From: an uncultured Eubacterium sp.
GTDB taxonomy: Bacteria > Bacillota > Clostridia > Oscillospirales > Acutalibacteraceae
Direction: 5' to 3'
NCBI GenBank assembly: GCA_910584985.1
Contig: CAJUDJ010000003.1
Span: forward strand, 1-64,000
DNA: 64,000 nucleotides
Of this stretch, positions 43,975 to 53,001 are shown one piece after another; the first letter of the stretch is position 1, and every line of letters starts with the position of its first letter. The position numbers and the translations under genes are program-made. The notes beneath the pieces were generated by a model. That model did no database searches and was not told the origin of the DNA. It saw only the letters and a program-made list of their open reading frames with translations.

Positions 43975-44937
43975 ATGAAATATATTGATTTGCATGCGGA
44001 CACGGTTACTATGCTTCATTATCCGAAGGAAAATCTTGAAAAAAATAAACGGATGGTAACGCTTGATGCAATGCAGCAGGGTGAAACCGCCGTACAGTGC
44101 TTTTCTGCTTTTGTTCCCACGGGATTTTTTCCCAAGCCCTTTAAAGATAATCTGGTATGGAAACGGTTTAACCGCATTGCCGATAAAAAAGATATGCTGC
44201 TTAAACAGCACAGCGATATGCTGATGGAGGTTACAAAGGCTGATGATATTGCTTTGTGCACGGAAAACGGCAAAACAGGTGTTGTTTTTACGATTGAGGA
44301 TCTTGGCGTAATCGGCAGGGATGCCGATAAGCTGGATATTGCTTATAACCGCGGTGTCCGTATCGCAAGCCTTACCTGGAATCATGAAAACACAGTGGCT
44401 TATCCCAATTCCAAGAAAGCTGATATTATGAACAAGGGGCTTAAGCCGTTTGGTTTTGAAATGATAGAAAAAATGAATGAGATGGGTATGGTTATTGATG
44501 TTTCCCATTTGTCTGACGGCGGTTTTTGGGATTGCATAAAACACAGCAAACAGCCGATTATTGCCACGCATTCAAACAGCAGAGCAATGACCAATCATAC
44601 AAGAAATTTAACCGATGCTATGCTGAAGGCTCTTGCCGATAAGGGCGGAATTACTGGGCTGAATTTTGCGCCCGATTTTCTGAGCGGAAGAAAGGATAAA
44701 AGAAGTCTTGCCGAAGATATGGTGCGTCATATCCTGCATATCCGAAAAATTGCAGGCAGCAGTGTGCTTGCGCTTGGCTCTGATTTTGACGGAATCAGCG
44801 GCAAACTCGAAATTGCCACACCTGCCGATATGCCTGCACTGGCAGATGCGCTGATGAAGGGCGGGCTTTCGCAAAGCGAGCTTGAGGATATGTTTTATAA
44901 TAATGCTCTGCGGGTTTTCCGTGAGGTGTGGAAATAA
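43975..44937 (+). CDS. Membrane dipeptidase family (peptidase M19)
   Basis: 320 residues. Zinc-site motifs: YIDLHADTV (His-x-Asp), FTIEDLG (bridging Glu), VIDVSHLSD (His) and IATHSNSRA (His), then LALGSDFDGI. Family enzymes cleave dipeptides, often including D-residues. No signal peptide. In an operon with the amidohydrolase upstream; the broken exonuclease gene begins ten bases downstream. Confidence 0.88.
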   Translation: MKYIDLHADTVTMLHYPKENLEKNKRMVTLDAMQQGETAVQCFSAFVPTGFFPKPFKDNLVWKRFNRIADKKDMLLKQHSDMLMEVTKADDIALCTENGKTGVVFTIEDLGVIGRDADKLDIAYNRGVRIASLTWNHENTVAYPNSKKADIMNKGLKPFGFEMIEKMNEMGMVIDVSHLSDGGFWDCIKHSKQPIIATHSNSRAMTNHTRNLTDAMLKALADKGGITGLNFAPDFLSGRKDKRSLAEDMVRHILHIRKIAGSSVLALGSDFDGISGKLEIATPADMPALADALMKGGLSQSELEDMFYNNALRVFREVWK

Positions 44938-44947
44938 AGGAGCGTTT

Positions 44948-45491
44948 ATGAAAAAGCTGTTGCTTGTGGATGGGAACAATCTTTTGTTTCAGATGTTTTT
45001 CGGTATGCCTGCAAGAATTGTGAATGAACAGGGAAAAGCAATTCAGGGCACGCTTGGTTTTGTGGGAATAAAGCATGCCGAAACAGTAAACTGCGAGGCA
45101 GACGATTGGATTGCAGGTTATGCTTTAAAATATAGAAACGATATGCAGGTAATCATTTCCTCATTTGACAGTGCTTTTTTTTGGCTGATTTCAAATCGCT
45201 GGTGGGGGATTCTGCCGATCATATAAAAGGTTCAGAAAAAATAGGTGTGAAAACCGCCGTACTGCTTCTGAATGAATTCGGAAATCTTGCCAATATACTT
45301 GAATATGCAGAAAAATAGCTAAGCCCTCTGTTAAACAGTCCATATTAAAGTATACCGAACGGCTGAAAATGAATTATAAAATGATTAAGCTGAACGGGGG
45401 TGAACCGCTTCCGTTAGAATTAAATGAACTTGAATATAATGTTAACGGCATAAGCACCAATGGGGTTTTAAAAGGAATAGAATTAATATAA
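44948..45491 (+). pseudogene. Decayed 5'-3' exonuclease (DNA polymerase I N-terminal type)
   Basis: The start is intact (MKKLLLVDGNNLLFQMFFGM), as are fragments of the nuclease: NCEADDWIAGYALKY in frame, then, in another frame from ~45190, DFKSLVGDSADHIKGSEKIGVKTAVLLL, the helix-3-turn-helix of the family, and after a further shift at ~45318 the C-terminal part ending at TAA 45489-45491. Compared with family length (~300) about 60 residues are missing after TLGFVG and about 40 after FFWLIS. Two internal deletions and a frameshift make it non-functional. Confidence 0.82.
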
Positions 45492-45492
45492 C

Positions 45493-45520
45493 AAAGGCAT
45501 CTCAAGCGAGATGCCTTTGT
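45493..45520. terminator. Bidirectional terminator
   Basis: AAAGGCATCTC-AAGC-GAGATGCCTTT, perfect stem between the exonuclease remnant and the convergent DUF362 gene. Confidence 0.85.
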
Positions 45521-46876
45521 TTATTTTATTTTTATAAGCTCAATGCCTTCATCTTTTCCGAGATTGCGGCTGTACTGTTTATCGGCAGAATTATTCCAAT
45601 GCTCATGCACGCCAAGATTTGAAACTGTATTTCCGTGATTGTCCGTATAAACTGTGCCGGACGGAGCATTTGAAACCAAGCCTGCTTCGTGAAGGTAGTT
45701 TTCATTGGCTGCATTTTTAACAGCACTGTTATTATCAGAAACAGTTGGTTCATTTGCAAGAAAATCAGCGCCAACGGAATCAATGGCAACCGGATCCTGC
45801 GAAACGAATATGCTTGATGTGTAATCCTGATTAAATGGTGCCTGCTGCCATTTTGAATTATCGGCAGTGATGGATGCGCCCTCACTTGGCGCACATATAA
45901 CGGCGTCCAGCATATAAAGCACGGTTTTGCCGCCCAAATCGGCATTTGCCATTAAATCCACAAGCGGGCTGTAGATTCCCATTTCACCTTTTGTAAGCCA
46001 TTGATGAAGATTTGCGCCCTCGGGCGGCCGCATGGCATTGCCGTTGATGAAGGAGCCGAAATGGTTTTTGCCGCAGAGGGTTATGCCATAGCTGTGCCCC
46101 TTTAAATTCGCAAGGTTAATCAGATAATCGGCGTCTGTTACACAGGTTGGCAGATAATTGACTTTGCCGCTGAATTTGTAAGACCAGTTTATCGGTGCGT
46201 TTTCATCTGCCGTGCCGTTGTTTCTGCCCACAAAATTTATTCCGTTCAGATTTCCCTGTGTGCACATTTCAACCATATAATCAGGAAATAGTCTGGATAC
46301 ATCATAAACGGTTATATTATTTGGGGCAACGCCTGCTTCTTCCACAAGAGAGCGCAGCAGAGCTTTCAGAAGAACAGGATTGGTATAGCTCATCTGGGTT
46401 TCACCTGAGGTATCATCGTCAAAAACACCAGAACCGTTTATATTTGCCTTAATGGCGATTTTCTGGCCTTGCTGATATGCACCGTCAATTCCTTTATCCG
46501 CATTATGTGCGCTGAAAAGAGAAAACCAGCCGTCTTTGGCAGTGCTTTTTCCGCCAAGAGAAGAAATACTGTCATTAACCATTTTCAGCATAACAGACTC
46601 ATCAAAATGAACGGGATTCCACCAATAGCCGTTTCCGTTCCATTCAACAGAATCTGGATTGTGTGCCCATACAACACGGCCCGGCATTGCACCGATTCCC
46701 GTGCCGTATGGTATATGCTGCGGATACAGATTATCATATTCATTGCCGGATGTGATGCCTGTTTTTTCTGTTGTATTCCTTTCAGTTTCGCCGGTGCTTT
46801 TTTGATTACAGGCGGCAAAAGTTGCGGTTATGATAAGCGCAATCAGCAATAACAAAATCTTTTTTATGCTTATCAC
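45521..46876 (-). CDS. DUF362 domain lipoprotein
   Basis: 451 residues. Signal peptide with lipobox TFAAC (~23). The body has the DUF362 pattern: IAIKANINGS, NPVLLKALLRSLVEEAGV, ITVYDVSRLFPDYM, YLINLANLKGHSYGITLCGKNHFGSF and VSQDPVAIDSVGADFL. DUF362 proteins are poorly characterised; some are linked to iron-sulfur or redox genes. No ferredoxin cysteines remain here. The start is GTG 46876, one base after the flavodoxin stop, with no separate ribosome site upstream; GAGGTGAT overlaps the junction, so coupling is likely. Confidence 0.78.
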   Translation of the reverse strand: MISIKKILLLLIALIITATFAACNQKSTGETERNTTEKTGITSGNEYDNLYPQHIPYGTGIGAMPGRVVWAHNPDSVEWNGNGYWWNPVHFDESVMLKMVNDSISSLGGKSTAKDGWFSLFSAHNADKGIDGAYQQGQKIAIKANINGSGVFDDDTSGETQMSYTNPVLLKALLRSLVEEAGVAPNNITVYDVSRLFPDYMVEMCTQGNLNGINFVGRNNGTADENAPINWSYKFSGKVNYLPTCVTDADYLINLANLKGHSYGITLCGKNHFGSFINGNAMRPPEGANLHQWLTKGEMGIYSPLVDLMANADLGGKTVLYMLDAVICAPSEGASITADNSKWQQAPFNQDYTSSIFVSQDPVAIDSVGADFLANEPTVSDNNSAVKNAANENYLHEAGLVSNAPSGTVYTDNHGNTVSNLGVHEHWNNSADKQYSRNLGKDEGIELIKIK

Positions 46877-46877
46877 C

Positions 46878-47516
46878 TCATTTGTTTATATTTATATCTT
46901 TCAGCCACTGCTGAATTTCACTTTCCGCCGTATTTGCATAAAAGGCTTTTCCGTTTATCCAGTTCGTTTTTTCAGAGCAAAGCCCATGCAGTTTCGTATC
47001 GCTTGAGCCTAATCCGCTTGAGTGTGAGGTGCAGAACGGAATTATGGTTTTATTGGAAAAATTGTAGCTTTCAAGAAAAGTGTTTATAATTCTCGGTGCC
47101 TGTCCGTGCCATATCGGGTAGCCTAATATGATTGTGCCGTATTCATCAAAATTGGTGATTTTTCCTGATATTGCAGGGCGTGCGGCAGAATCATTCTGTT
47201 CCCTGCTTGCCCTGCAGTCTGTGTTATATGCAAGGTCAGCATCTGTATAAGGCTGTTCGGGAATGATTTCATAAATATCTGCTTTCAGTGCACTTGAAAT
47301 CGTTTGCGAAATTTTTTCTGTTGTTCCTGTTGCGGAAAAATACACAACCAGTATTTTCTGTTGTTCGCTGCTGCCTGCGCCGGATTCCGTCTGCTCTGTT
47401 ATGATTTCCGGATTTTTGGAAGTGTTTTCGGTTTTATTCTGCTGTTCTGCTGTGCTGCAGGCGGAAAACATCAGTATTATAAGTACTGTTAAAAACATGC
47501 TGCTTAGTTTTTTCAA
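46878..47516 (-). CDS. Flavodoxin-like lipoprotein
   Basis: 212 residues. Signal peptide with lipobox FSAC (~20), a ~30-residue Glu/Ser/Thr-rich linker, then a flavodoxin fold: VVYFSATGTTEKI (FMN phosphate loop, ~60), IILGYPIWHGQAPRIINTFLE and IIPFCTSHSSGLG. It would sit outside the membrane and carry electrons on FMN. Second gene of the ADH-flavodoxin-DUF362 operon. Confidence 0.85.
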   Translation of the reverse strand: MKKLSSMFLTVLIILMFSACSTAEQQNKTENTSKNPEIITEQTESGAGSSEQQKILVVYFSATGTTEKISQTISSALKADIYEIIPEQPYTDADLAYNTDCRASREQNDSAARPAISGKITNFDEYGTIILGYPIWHGQAPRIINTFLESYNFSNKTIIPFCTSHSSGLGSSDTKLHGLCSEKTNWINGKAFYANTAESEIQQWLKDININK

Positions 47517-47534
47517 TTTGTTTACTCCTTTATT

Positions 47535-48710
47535 TTAACGATATGATTTTTCAAAAATTTCTGCACATTCCGCATCGGACATAGGGCAGGGGTTTGAAAG
47601 GAATAAACCGCCCATGGTTTCCTTTGCATTTACGGCAAGTGTCATACTTTCAGATTTATCAAAGCCGTAATCACTCATTTTTAAATCAGCAACGCCGCAT
47701 GCTTTCTGAAGCTTTACAAGTGCCGTTATAAAATCCTGCGGTTTATCTGCATTCGGTATGCCCATGGCCTTTGCCATTTTTATGAATTGTTCATCGCAGG
47801 CATGCCTTTCTATAAAGAATTCTGCAAATGCTTTTGAAATCATAATAAGCCCTGCGCCGTGGGGCAGATTCGGGTGATAAGCACTCATGGCGTGCTCCAT
47901 GGAATGCTGTGCTGTGGTGTTTGTAAGCTGCATAGTTATGCCTGCTATAGTGCTGCCGTAGGCAACGGCTTCTCTTGCTCTCAAATCCTTTCCGTCTGCA
48001 ACCGCTTTCGGAAGATATTCGGCAATATTTTGAATAGCTGAAAGCGCAAGGGTTTCACTTAAAATATTCACACCGTTTGATATCATAACCTCTGTGTTAT
48101 GGAAAAGTGCGTCAAAGCCCTGCTAAGCTGTGTATTTCGGCGGCACAGTTTTCATAAGTTCAGGATCAACGATTGATAAAACAGGAACCAATTCCGGATA
48201 ACCGAAGCCGATTTTCTCCTTTGTTTCGGGATTTGAAATTACGCCCCAGCAGTTGATTTCAGAACCTGTGCCCGATGATGTGGCGATGGTAACAATCGGC
48301 AGTCCTGCATTTTCAAGTGGTTGTCCCTTTCCTGTTCCGCCGTTTACATAATCCCATAAATCACCGGGATTGGTTGCCATAGCGGAAACGGCAATGGCCG
48401 AATCTAAAACAGCACCGCCGCCAAGGGCAACAATGAAATCGCAGCCGTTTTCCTTTGCAAAGGCTGCCGCTTCCATAATAATGGCTTTAACAGGGTTTTC
48501 CATAATTTCTGCAAACTCTGCAACTTCCGCACCGGCCTGTGCAAGTTGGCTGATTACAATATCGTATGCACCGCAGATTCTGGCGGACTTTCCTTTTGAC
48601 ATCAAAAGAAGCGCCTTTTTTCCGGGCATTTTCTGTTTTCCGAGCTCATAGATTGTGCCTGCACCAAAAATAAGATTTGTTGGATTATTAAAATTAAAAT
48701 TCTTTTTCAT
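47535..48710 (-). pseudogene. Iron-containing alcohol dehydrogenase interrupted by in-frame TAG
   Basis: From ATG 48710 (behind GGAGG) the protein reads KKNFNFNNPTNLIFGAGTI, GGGAVLDSAIA and SSGTGSE, the NAD(P)-binding half of the YqhD/group III dehydrogenases, to VPPKYTA, then a TAG (48125-48123), and continues in the same frame QGFDALFHNTE ... QHSMEHAMSAYHPNLPHGAG to a normal end at 47535. All iron ligands (Asp and His of GFDALFH, the later His residues) are intact. Total 391 codons with one internal stop. Either a fresh nonsense mutation or a sequencing error; first gene of the operon. Confidence 0.85.
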
Positions 48711-48757
48711 AAGTATTTCCTCCATATTAAATAGGCAGATTTGCCCTGTCTGATTTT

Positions 48758-48786
48758 ATTATACGGGTGTAGCAGAAAAATAGCAA
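48758..48786 (-). promoter_or_regulatory. Promoter of the ADH-flavodoxin-DUF362 operon
   Basis: Minus strand: TTGCTA (48786-48781), 17 bases, TATAAT (48763-48758). A short dyad GGCA-AATC-TGCC (48733-48744) follows in the leader. Confidence 0.55.
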
Positions 48787-48841
48787 ATACTTAAAATGAA
48801 AGGATTATTATGCCTTTCAGGCATATATAAAAACGATAAAT

Positions 48842-48872
48842 AATGCCGCAGCATATCTTGTGCTGCGGCATT
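48842..48872 (-). terminator. Terminator of the APC permease gene
   Basis: AATGCCGCAGCA and TGCTGCGGCATT form a 12-bp stem; on the minus strand the tail is ATTTATCG. Confidence 0.75.
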
Positions 48873-48887
48873 TCATATTCTTTTCTG

Positions 48888-50273
48888 TTATGCAGAAATG
48901 CTTTCTTCGGCAGCCTTTTCGGCTTCAGCCCGTGCAAGCTCAATTTCTTTCAGATTAACCTTGCCTGTTTTCAGCCTGTAAAAGCTGTATGCAAACAGTA
49001 CGGCCACCATAATGATAATCAGATACTGATCGCCGGCTTTCATTGTTGTGAACAGGGCAACGCTGATCAGCAGATCACATAAGATTGCAATTGTCATTGT
49101 TATCACAAATGCCCATTTTGGCATATGGAAAAAGCTTTGCTTCCATGCCTGCGGATATTTTTTCACAAGGCGGAACATCAGAATGTTGTTTATCAGATTT
49201 AATATCATAACAGGTATCATCATAAGCGATATAAGGTCCTGAAGCCCGATATCAACAAATACGGGAACAACGGCAATGATATACATAATCAGCATCATTA
49301 CCCAGGGATAGCCCTTTTTGTTTTTCTTTCCGAGAAAGGCGGGAAGCCAGCCATCCTCAATCGTTGCCATCATCGGATGCTGAACACTTGCGATTGCGCC
49401 GTAAAGGGAGGTTGCGATAGCGAAGCATGCACCGCCGATTATAAATACAACGAAAACAGCATGCGGGAAAATCTGCTTGGCAACAACGCCAAGGCTTTTA
49501 TCCGCAACCTGTTCCACGGGAAGCACGCCTGCCGAAACAATTCCAATCAAGCAGTAAACCACCATAACAGCAACGGAAGCAAGAATAATTGCTTTGGGCA
49601 GACTTCTTTTAGGGTTTTTTGCATCAGCTGTCATTGCAATCGGCATGGTAGCGCCCTGACAGGCAAAGCTCATCATGGCAATGGCCATAATAAATCCGGT
49701 TGCACCGCCGCCGAAATATCCTTCGGAAAACGGATTGGCGGTTGAAAAATCAGTTTGCGGAATCCCCACAATAACATAAACAAGCAAGGATGTTATCAGC
49801 ACGGCAACCATAATCAGGTTGAATTTGCCCATGAATTTTCCGCCGAAAAAGGTGGTTAAAAAGAATATCGTTATAATTGCAACGGCAATCCATTTTCCGT
49901 AAGGAAGAATTGCCGGGAACACCGTTGCGGCATATTCAACAATGGAAAGGGCATACATGGCAAAAGCAAGCCCTGTAAATATTGTTGAGATTGCGGAAAC
50001 GCCAATCAGAATCGGCGGCTGCAAAAGTGCCTGCTGGCTGTAATTTCCGCCGGGAAGCACAAACATGCCGGACATCATTGTTTTGTAAGCATAGGCAAAA
50101 AGCACAACAACGCAGGCGATGATCAGCGCAAGCGGAATAGATCTTCCTGTAAAACCGATGCCGCTGCCCATTGAAACAAATATACCCGAACCAATACAGT
50201 TGCCTATTCCGTAGCACATCAGCTCGGCAACACCCAGTTTCTTTTTACCTGCTGTAATTTTTTTATCAGACAT
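48888..50273 (-). CDS. APC-family amino acid permease
   Basis: 461 residues, about twelve membrane segments. The first segment has the APC motif GIGNCIGSGIFVSMG; also ACQGATMPIAMTADAKNPKRSLPKAI. A charged tail rich in Glu/Ala ends the protein. It imports or exchanges amino acids. The gene follows the MalY-like lyase by 18 bases on the same strand, so a sulfur amino acid or similar substrate is plausible by context. Confidence 0.88.
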   Translation of the reverse strand: MSDKKITAGKKKLGVAELMCYGIGNCIGSGIFVSMGSGIGFTGRSIPLALIIACVVVLFAYAYKTMMSGMFVLPGGNYSQQALLQPPILIGVSAISTIFTGLAFAMYALSIVEYAATVFPAILPYGKWIAVAIITIFFLTTFFGGKFMGKFNLIMVAVLITSLLVYVIVGIPQTDFSTANPFSEGYFGGGATGFIMAIAMMSFACQGATMPIAMTADAKNPKRSLPKAIILASVAVMVVYCLIGIVSAGVLPVEQVADKSLGVVAKQIFPHAVFVVFIIGGACFAIATSLYGAIASVQHPMMATIEDGWLPAFLGKKNKKGYPWVMMLIMYIIAVVPVFVDIGLQDLISLMMIPVMILNLINNILMFRLVKKYPQAWKQSFFHMPKWAFVITMTIAILCDLLISVALFTTMKAGDQYLIIIMVAVLFAYSFYRLKTGKVNLKEIELARAEAEKAAEESISA

Positions 50274-50291
50274 TCCAATATCTCCTTTTTA

Positions 50292-52070
50292 TCATCTTAA
50301 TGCTTTAATCATTTCTTTAATATTCGGAAAATCAGCAACCGTTCTGAAATAATGCGAATAAATAACCTGCATATTTCGGTTTACACCTATGAAAGCGGAA
50401 AGCTGCATCTGCCTTGGGCCGGATTCTTTTTCTGCATTGTCAAGCGGTGAAACGGCAAGATTTGCAAGCATATCGGAATCAAGCAGTTTTTTTATATCTT
50501 TTCCAATCATTTTTTCAAACAGCTTATCGCCTGCAACCATTCCTGCAAGGCCGTCTGCTTCAAAGATGTTGTATCGGTCATAAAGCACGGCATCGGGATC
50601 GGAAATCAGTTCAAACGGATATTTGTTTTCTGCCTGCTTCAATGTTTTCACATCAGACTGCATTACAAATTTAACATCAATGCCCATAAGCTTAAGTGCC
50701 GGATAAGCTGCTTTTATAAGTGCCAGCGTTTTCTGGCAGATTTCGCATTCATAATATCTTGAAAAAACAATCAGTGTGTTTTTCTGAATTACATTTTTCA
50801 GGTTTGCATTGTGCTTTGACGGGGAGTTATAAACAAAGCCCTCAATCTTATCGCCTTTTTTAAGGGTTTTATGATACGGTACACCATCCTTGGACCATTT
50901 TGCCTTCTGTGCATAAACGGCGTGGCGGAAACGCTCCATAGCTCTTTCAAGTGTTTCTCTTGCACAGGCAAGGTTAATACGCTGAAACCCTCTGCCTTCT
51001 GTGCCGAAAACCTCGCCGTTATCAAGATAAATCCCGGCGTTTTCCAGCATTGCTTTCATCTCGCGGTGGGTCATTCCAAGGCCTCTCATATCAAGCCACA
51101 GAAGATAAGTCCCTTCTAACTGCGAAATTTTTATTTCAGGGAAATTTTCAGCCATAAAGCTTTCAATATATTCTGCATTTCCCTGAATAACGGTTATCAG
51201 CTCTTCAAGCCATTCCTCGCATTCATTATAGGCGGCAATGCATGCCGTGTAGGCAAAAATGTTCAGCCCCATCTGCATGTTAAGCAGGCTGCAGGCGGTT
51301 GCCTTTAACCTTATTTTTGAATTCGGAATAATTATATTTGAACACTGAAGCCCTGCCAAATTAAAGGTTTTACTTGGTGCCGTGCAAACGGCAATGCTGT
51401 TTTTGACACGCTCGCTTACGGTTGCCATAACCGTGTGCTCAAAGCCGGGCATGATTAAATCATGGTGTATTTCGTCATCAATGATAAATACATTGTTGTT
51501 GCAGCATATGTTAGCAACCTTAAGAAGCTCATTTTTCGTCCATACTCTTCCTACAGGATTGTGCGGATTACAGAAAAGAAGCGCCTTTGCTTCTTTGCGG
51601 GCAGCTTTTCTTTCAAGATCGGCATAGTCTATTTCATATCTGCCGTTGTTATTAATTAATTTGCTGTAAATAATACGGCGGCTTTTTGCTATAACGGCAA
51701 TATCAAAAGGATAATAAACAGGTGTAAGAATAATTACGGAATCACCGGGCTTTGTTACTGCATCCACAAGCACGGCAAGCGCATCAACCACACCGGGTGT
51801 ATTGATTATCCATTCCTTTTTAACATCAAAGCCATGCCTTCTTTTCATCCAACCGCAAACCGCTTCATAATATTCATCCGTTGCATTTGTATAGCCGAGA
51901 ATGGCAGTGTCTGCCAGTTTTTTGATTGCCTCTTTAATAGGCGGTGCAGTGTAAAATTCCATATCCGCAACAGACAGCGGAACATTTTCAACAGAAGCAT
52001 CTTTTACTGCATTCCATTTTTGAGAGCCGCAGCTTGAACGATCGGGAATACTTGTAAAATCGTATTTCAT
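50292..52070 (-). CDS. MalY/PatB-type PLP lyase fused to a peroxiredoxin-like domain
   Basis: 592 residues. Residues 1-~390 are a fold-type I PLP enzyme of the MalY/PatB C-S lyase group: VPLSVADMEFYTAPPI, GYTNATDEYYEAV, CNPHNPVGRVW, IIDDEIHHDL, the PLP lysine in TAPSKTFNLAG (~233) and INLACARETLERAMER. Residues ~405-592 form a thioredoxin-fold part resembling AhpC-TSA_2: LIVFSRYYECEICQKTLALIK with a C-x-x-C, then ELISDPDAVLYDRYNIF. The first domain would split cystathionine or cysteine conjugates; the second may be a thiol-redox partner. ATG 52070 behind AGGGGTGA. Confidence 0.82.
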   Translation of the reverse strand: MKYDFTSIPDRSSCGSQKWNAVKDASVENVPLSVADMEFYTAPPIKEAIKKLADTAILGYTNATDEYYEAVCGWMKRRHGFDVKKEWIINTPGVVDALAVLVDAVTKPGDSVIILTPVYYPFDIAVIAKSRRIIYSKLINNNGRYEIDYADLERKAARKEAKALLFCNPHNPVGRVWTKNELLKVANICCNNNVFIIDDEIHHDLIMPGFEHTVMATVSERVKNSIAVCTAPSKTFNLAGLQCSNIIIPNSKIRLKATACSLLNMQMGLNIFAYTACIAAYNECEEWLEELITVIQGNAEYIESFMAENFPEIKISQLEGTYLLWLDMRGLGMTHREMKAMLENAGIYLDNGEVFGTEGRGFQRINLACARETLERAMERFRHAVYAQKAKWSKDGVPYHKTLKKGDKIEGFVYNSPSKHNANLKNVIQKNTLIVFSRYYECEICQKTLALIKAAYPALKLMGIDVKFVMQSDVKTLKQAENKYPFELISDPDAVLYDRYNIFEADGLAGMVAGDKLFEKMIGKDIKKLLDSDMLANLAVSPLDNAEKESGPRQMQLSAFIGVNRNMQVIYSHYFRTVADFPNIKEMIKALR

Positions 52071-52093
52071 AATATTCACCCCTAACAAAATTC

Positions 52094-52124
52094 AGGCAAA
52101 GGCGGATGGAAAACGCCTTTGCCT
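52094..52124 (-). promoter_or_regulatory. Leader hairpin of the lyase-permease operon
   Basis: AGGCAAAGGCG (52094-52104) and CGCCTTTGCCT (52114-52124) are a perfect 11-bp stem with a 9-base loop. On the minus strand it begins about six bases after the expected transcription start and ends 23 bases before the start codon. Confidence 0.6.
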
Positions 52125-52136
52125 TATCATAATTTT

Positions 52137-52181
52137 ATACTATCACACAGCATTGACAATGTCAATTATTTTTGATAGGAT
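52137..52181. promoter_or_regulatory. Back-to-back promoters sharing palindrome ATTGACAATGTCAAT
   Basis: The 15-base palindrome (52152-52166) supplies both -35 boxes: plus strand TTGACA (52153-52158), 17 bases, TAGGAT (52176-52181); minus strand TTGACA (52165-52160), 17 bases, TAGTAT (52142-52137). They serve the amidotransferase gene and the lyase-permease operon. Confidence 0.65.
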
Positions 52182-52217
52182 TAGTTTATAATTTGTTTAT
52201 ATTTTAAGGGGGTTTCT

Positions 52218-52904
52218 ATGTCTGTTGTTGCTATTCCCCAAATGGGAAACGATTTGTTCAGGAAATATATGAAAAGCAAGTATACACAAAGCCTTAAGCG
52301 AAGTGGTGCGGATGTAAAATGGATAGAGCTTAACGATACGGAAAAGGCTGTTGAGGAGGCGCTGCGCTGTGATGCAATGCTGCTTCCTGGCGGAGCGGAT
52401 GTAAATCCTGCACTTTACGGGCAGAAGGCTGAGGAAAAATGCGGCAGTCCGAATTGGTTAAGAGATGCAGCCGAGCCTGAAATGCTGAAAGCCTTTTTGA
52501 ATGAAAAAAAGCCTGTTTTTGCAATATGCAGGGGTATTCAGATTTTAAATGTTTCTTTCGGAGGCACTTTGCTTCAGGATATAAAGGATAAGCAGCAATG
52601 CAGGCATATGGATTTTCTTTCGCGTGCCGGCAGCATTCATTCCGTTGCAGTTGAGAAAAATACAAAGCTTTTTGATATATTTCAATCCGATTGTGAAAAG
52701 GTAAACAGTATGCACCACCAGGCAATAGATAAAGTGGGAAAAGGTCTGATTGTTTCTGCCAGAAGTACAGATGGCTATGTTGAAGCACTTGAGCTTGCGA
52801 ATTACCCTTTCTGCATGGGTGTTCAGTGGCATCCGGAGCATATGAGCAGGAAAAATGAAAAACAGCAGAAATTATTTGATGTGTTTGTTCAGAACTGTCG
52901 TTAA
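52218..52904 (+). CDS. Gamma-glutamyl-gamma-aminobutyrate hydrolase-like class I amidotransferase
   Basis: 228 residues of the peptidase C26/PuuD group. LLPGGADVNPALYG, the nucleophile Cys in FAICRGIQILN (~105), MHHQAID and the His-Glu pair in GVQWHPEHM complete the triad. It would hydrolyse gamma-glutamyl amides. Monocistronic, divergent from the lyase-permease operon, ribosome site AAGGGGG. Confidence 0.88.
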   Translation: MSVVAIPQMGNDLFRKYMKSKYTQSLKRSGADVKWIELNDTEKAVEEALRCDAMLLPGGADVNPALYGQKAEEKCGSPNWLRDAAEPEMLKAFLNEKKPVFAICRGIQILNVSFGGTLLQDIKDKQQCRHMDFLSRAGSIHSVAVEKNTKLFDIFQSDCEKVNSMHHQAIDKVGKGLIVSARSTDGYVEALELANYPFCMGVQWHPEHMSRKNEKQQKLFDVFVQNCR

Positions 52905-53001
52905 AAATTTTTGTTAGATATTGTTGAATTTTATTTATTTTGGTTTATAATAAACTTTATTGGTAATAATGATAAAGATTAATAAATTAGAGGTTTTATA
53001 A

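Noticed and set aside
43897..44571. 224-codon minus-strand frame
   Set aside because: Opposite the amidohydrolase end and the M19 dipeptidase, both with complete motifs; no ribosome site.
48123..48125. Recoding of TAG as pyrrolysine in the dehydrogenase
   Set aside because: No pylTSBCD genes or characteristic element are visible, and the site is not one where pyrrolysine is known; mutation or error is simpler.
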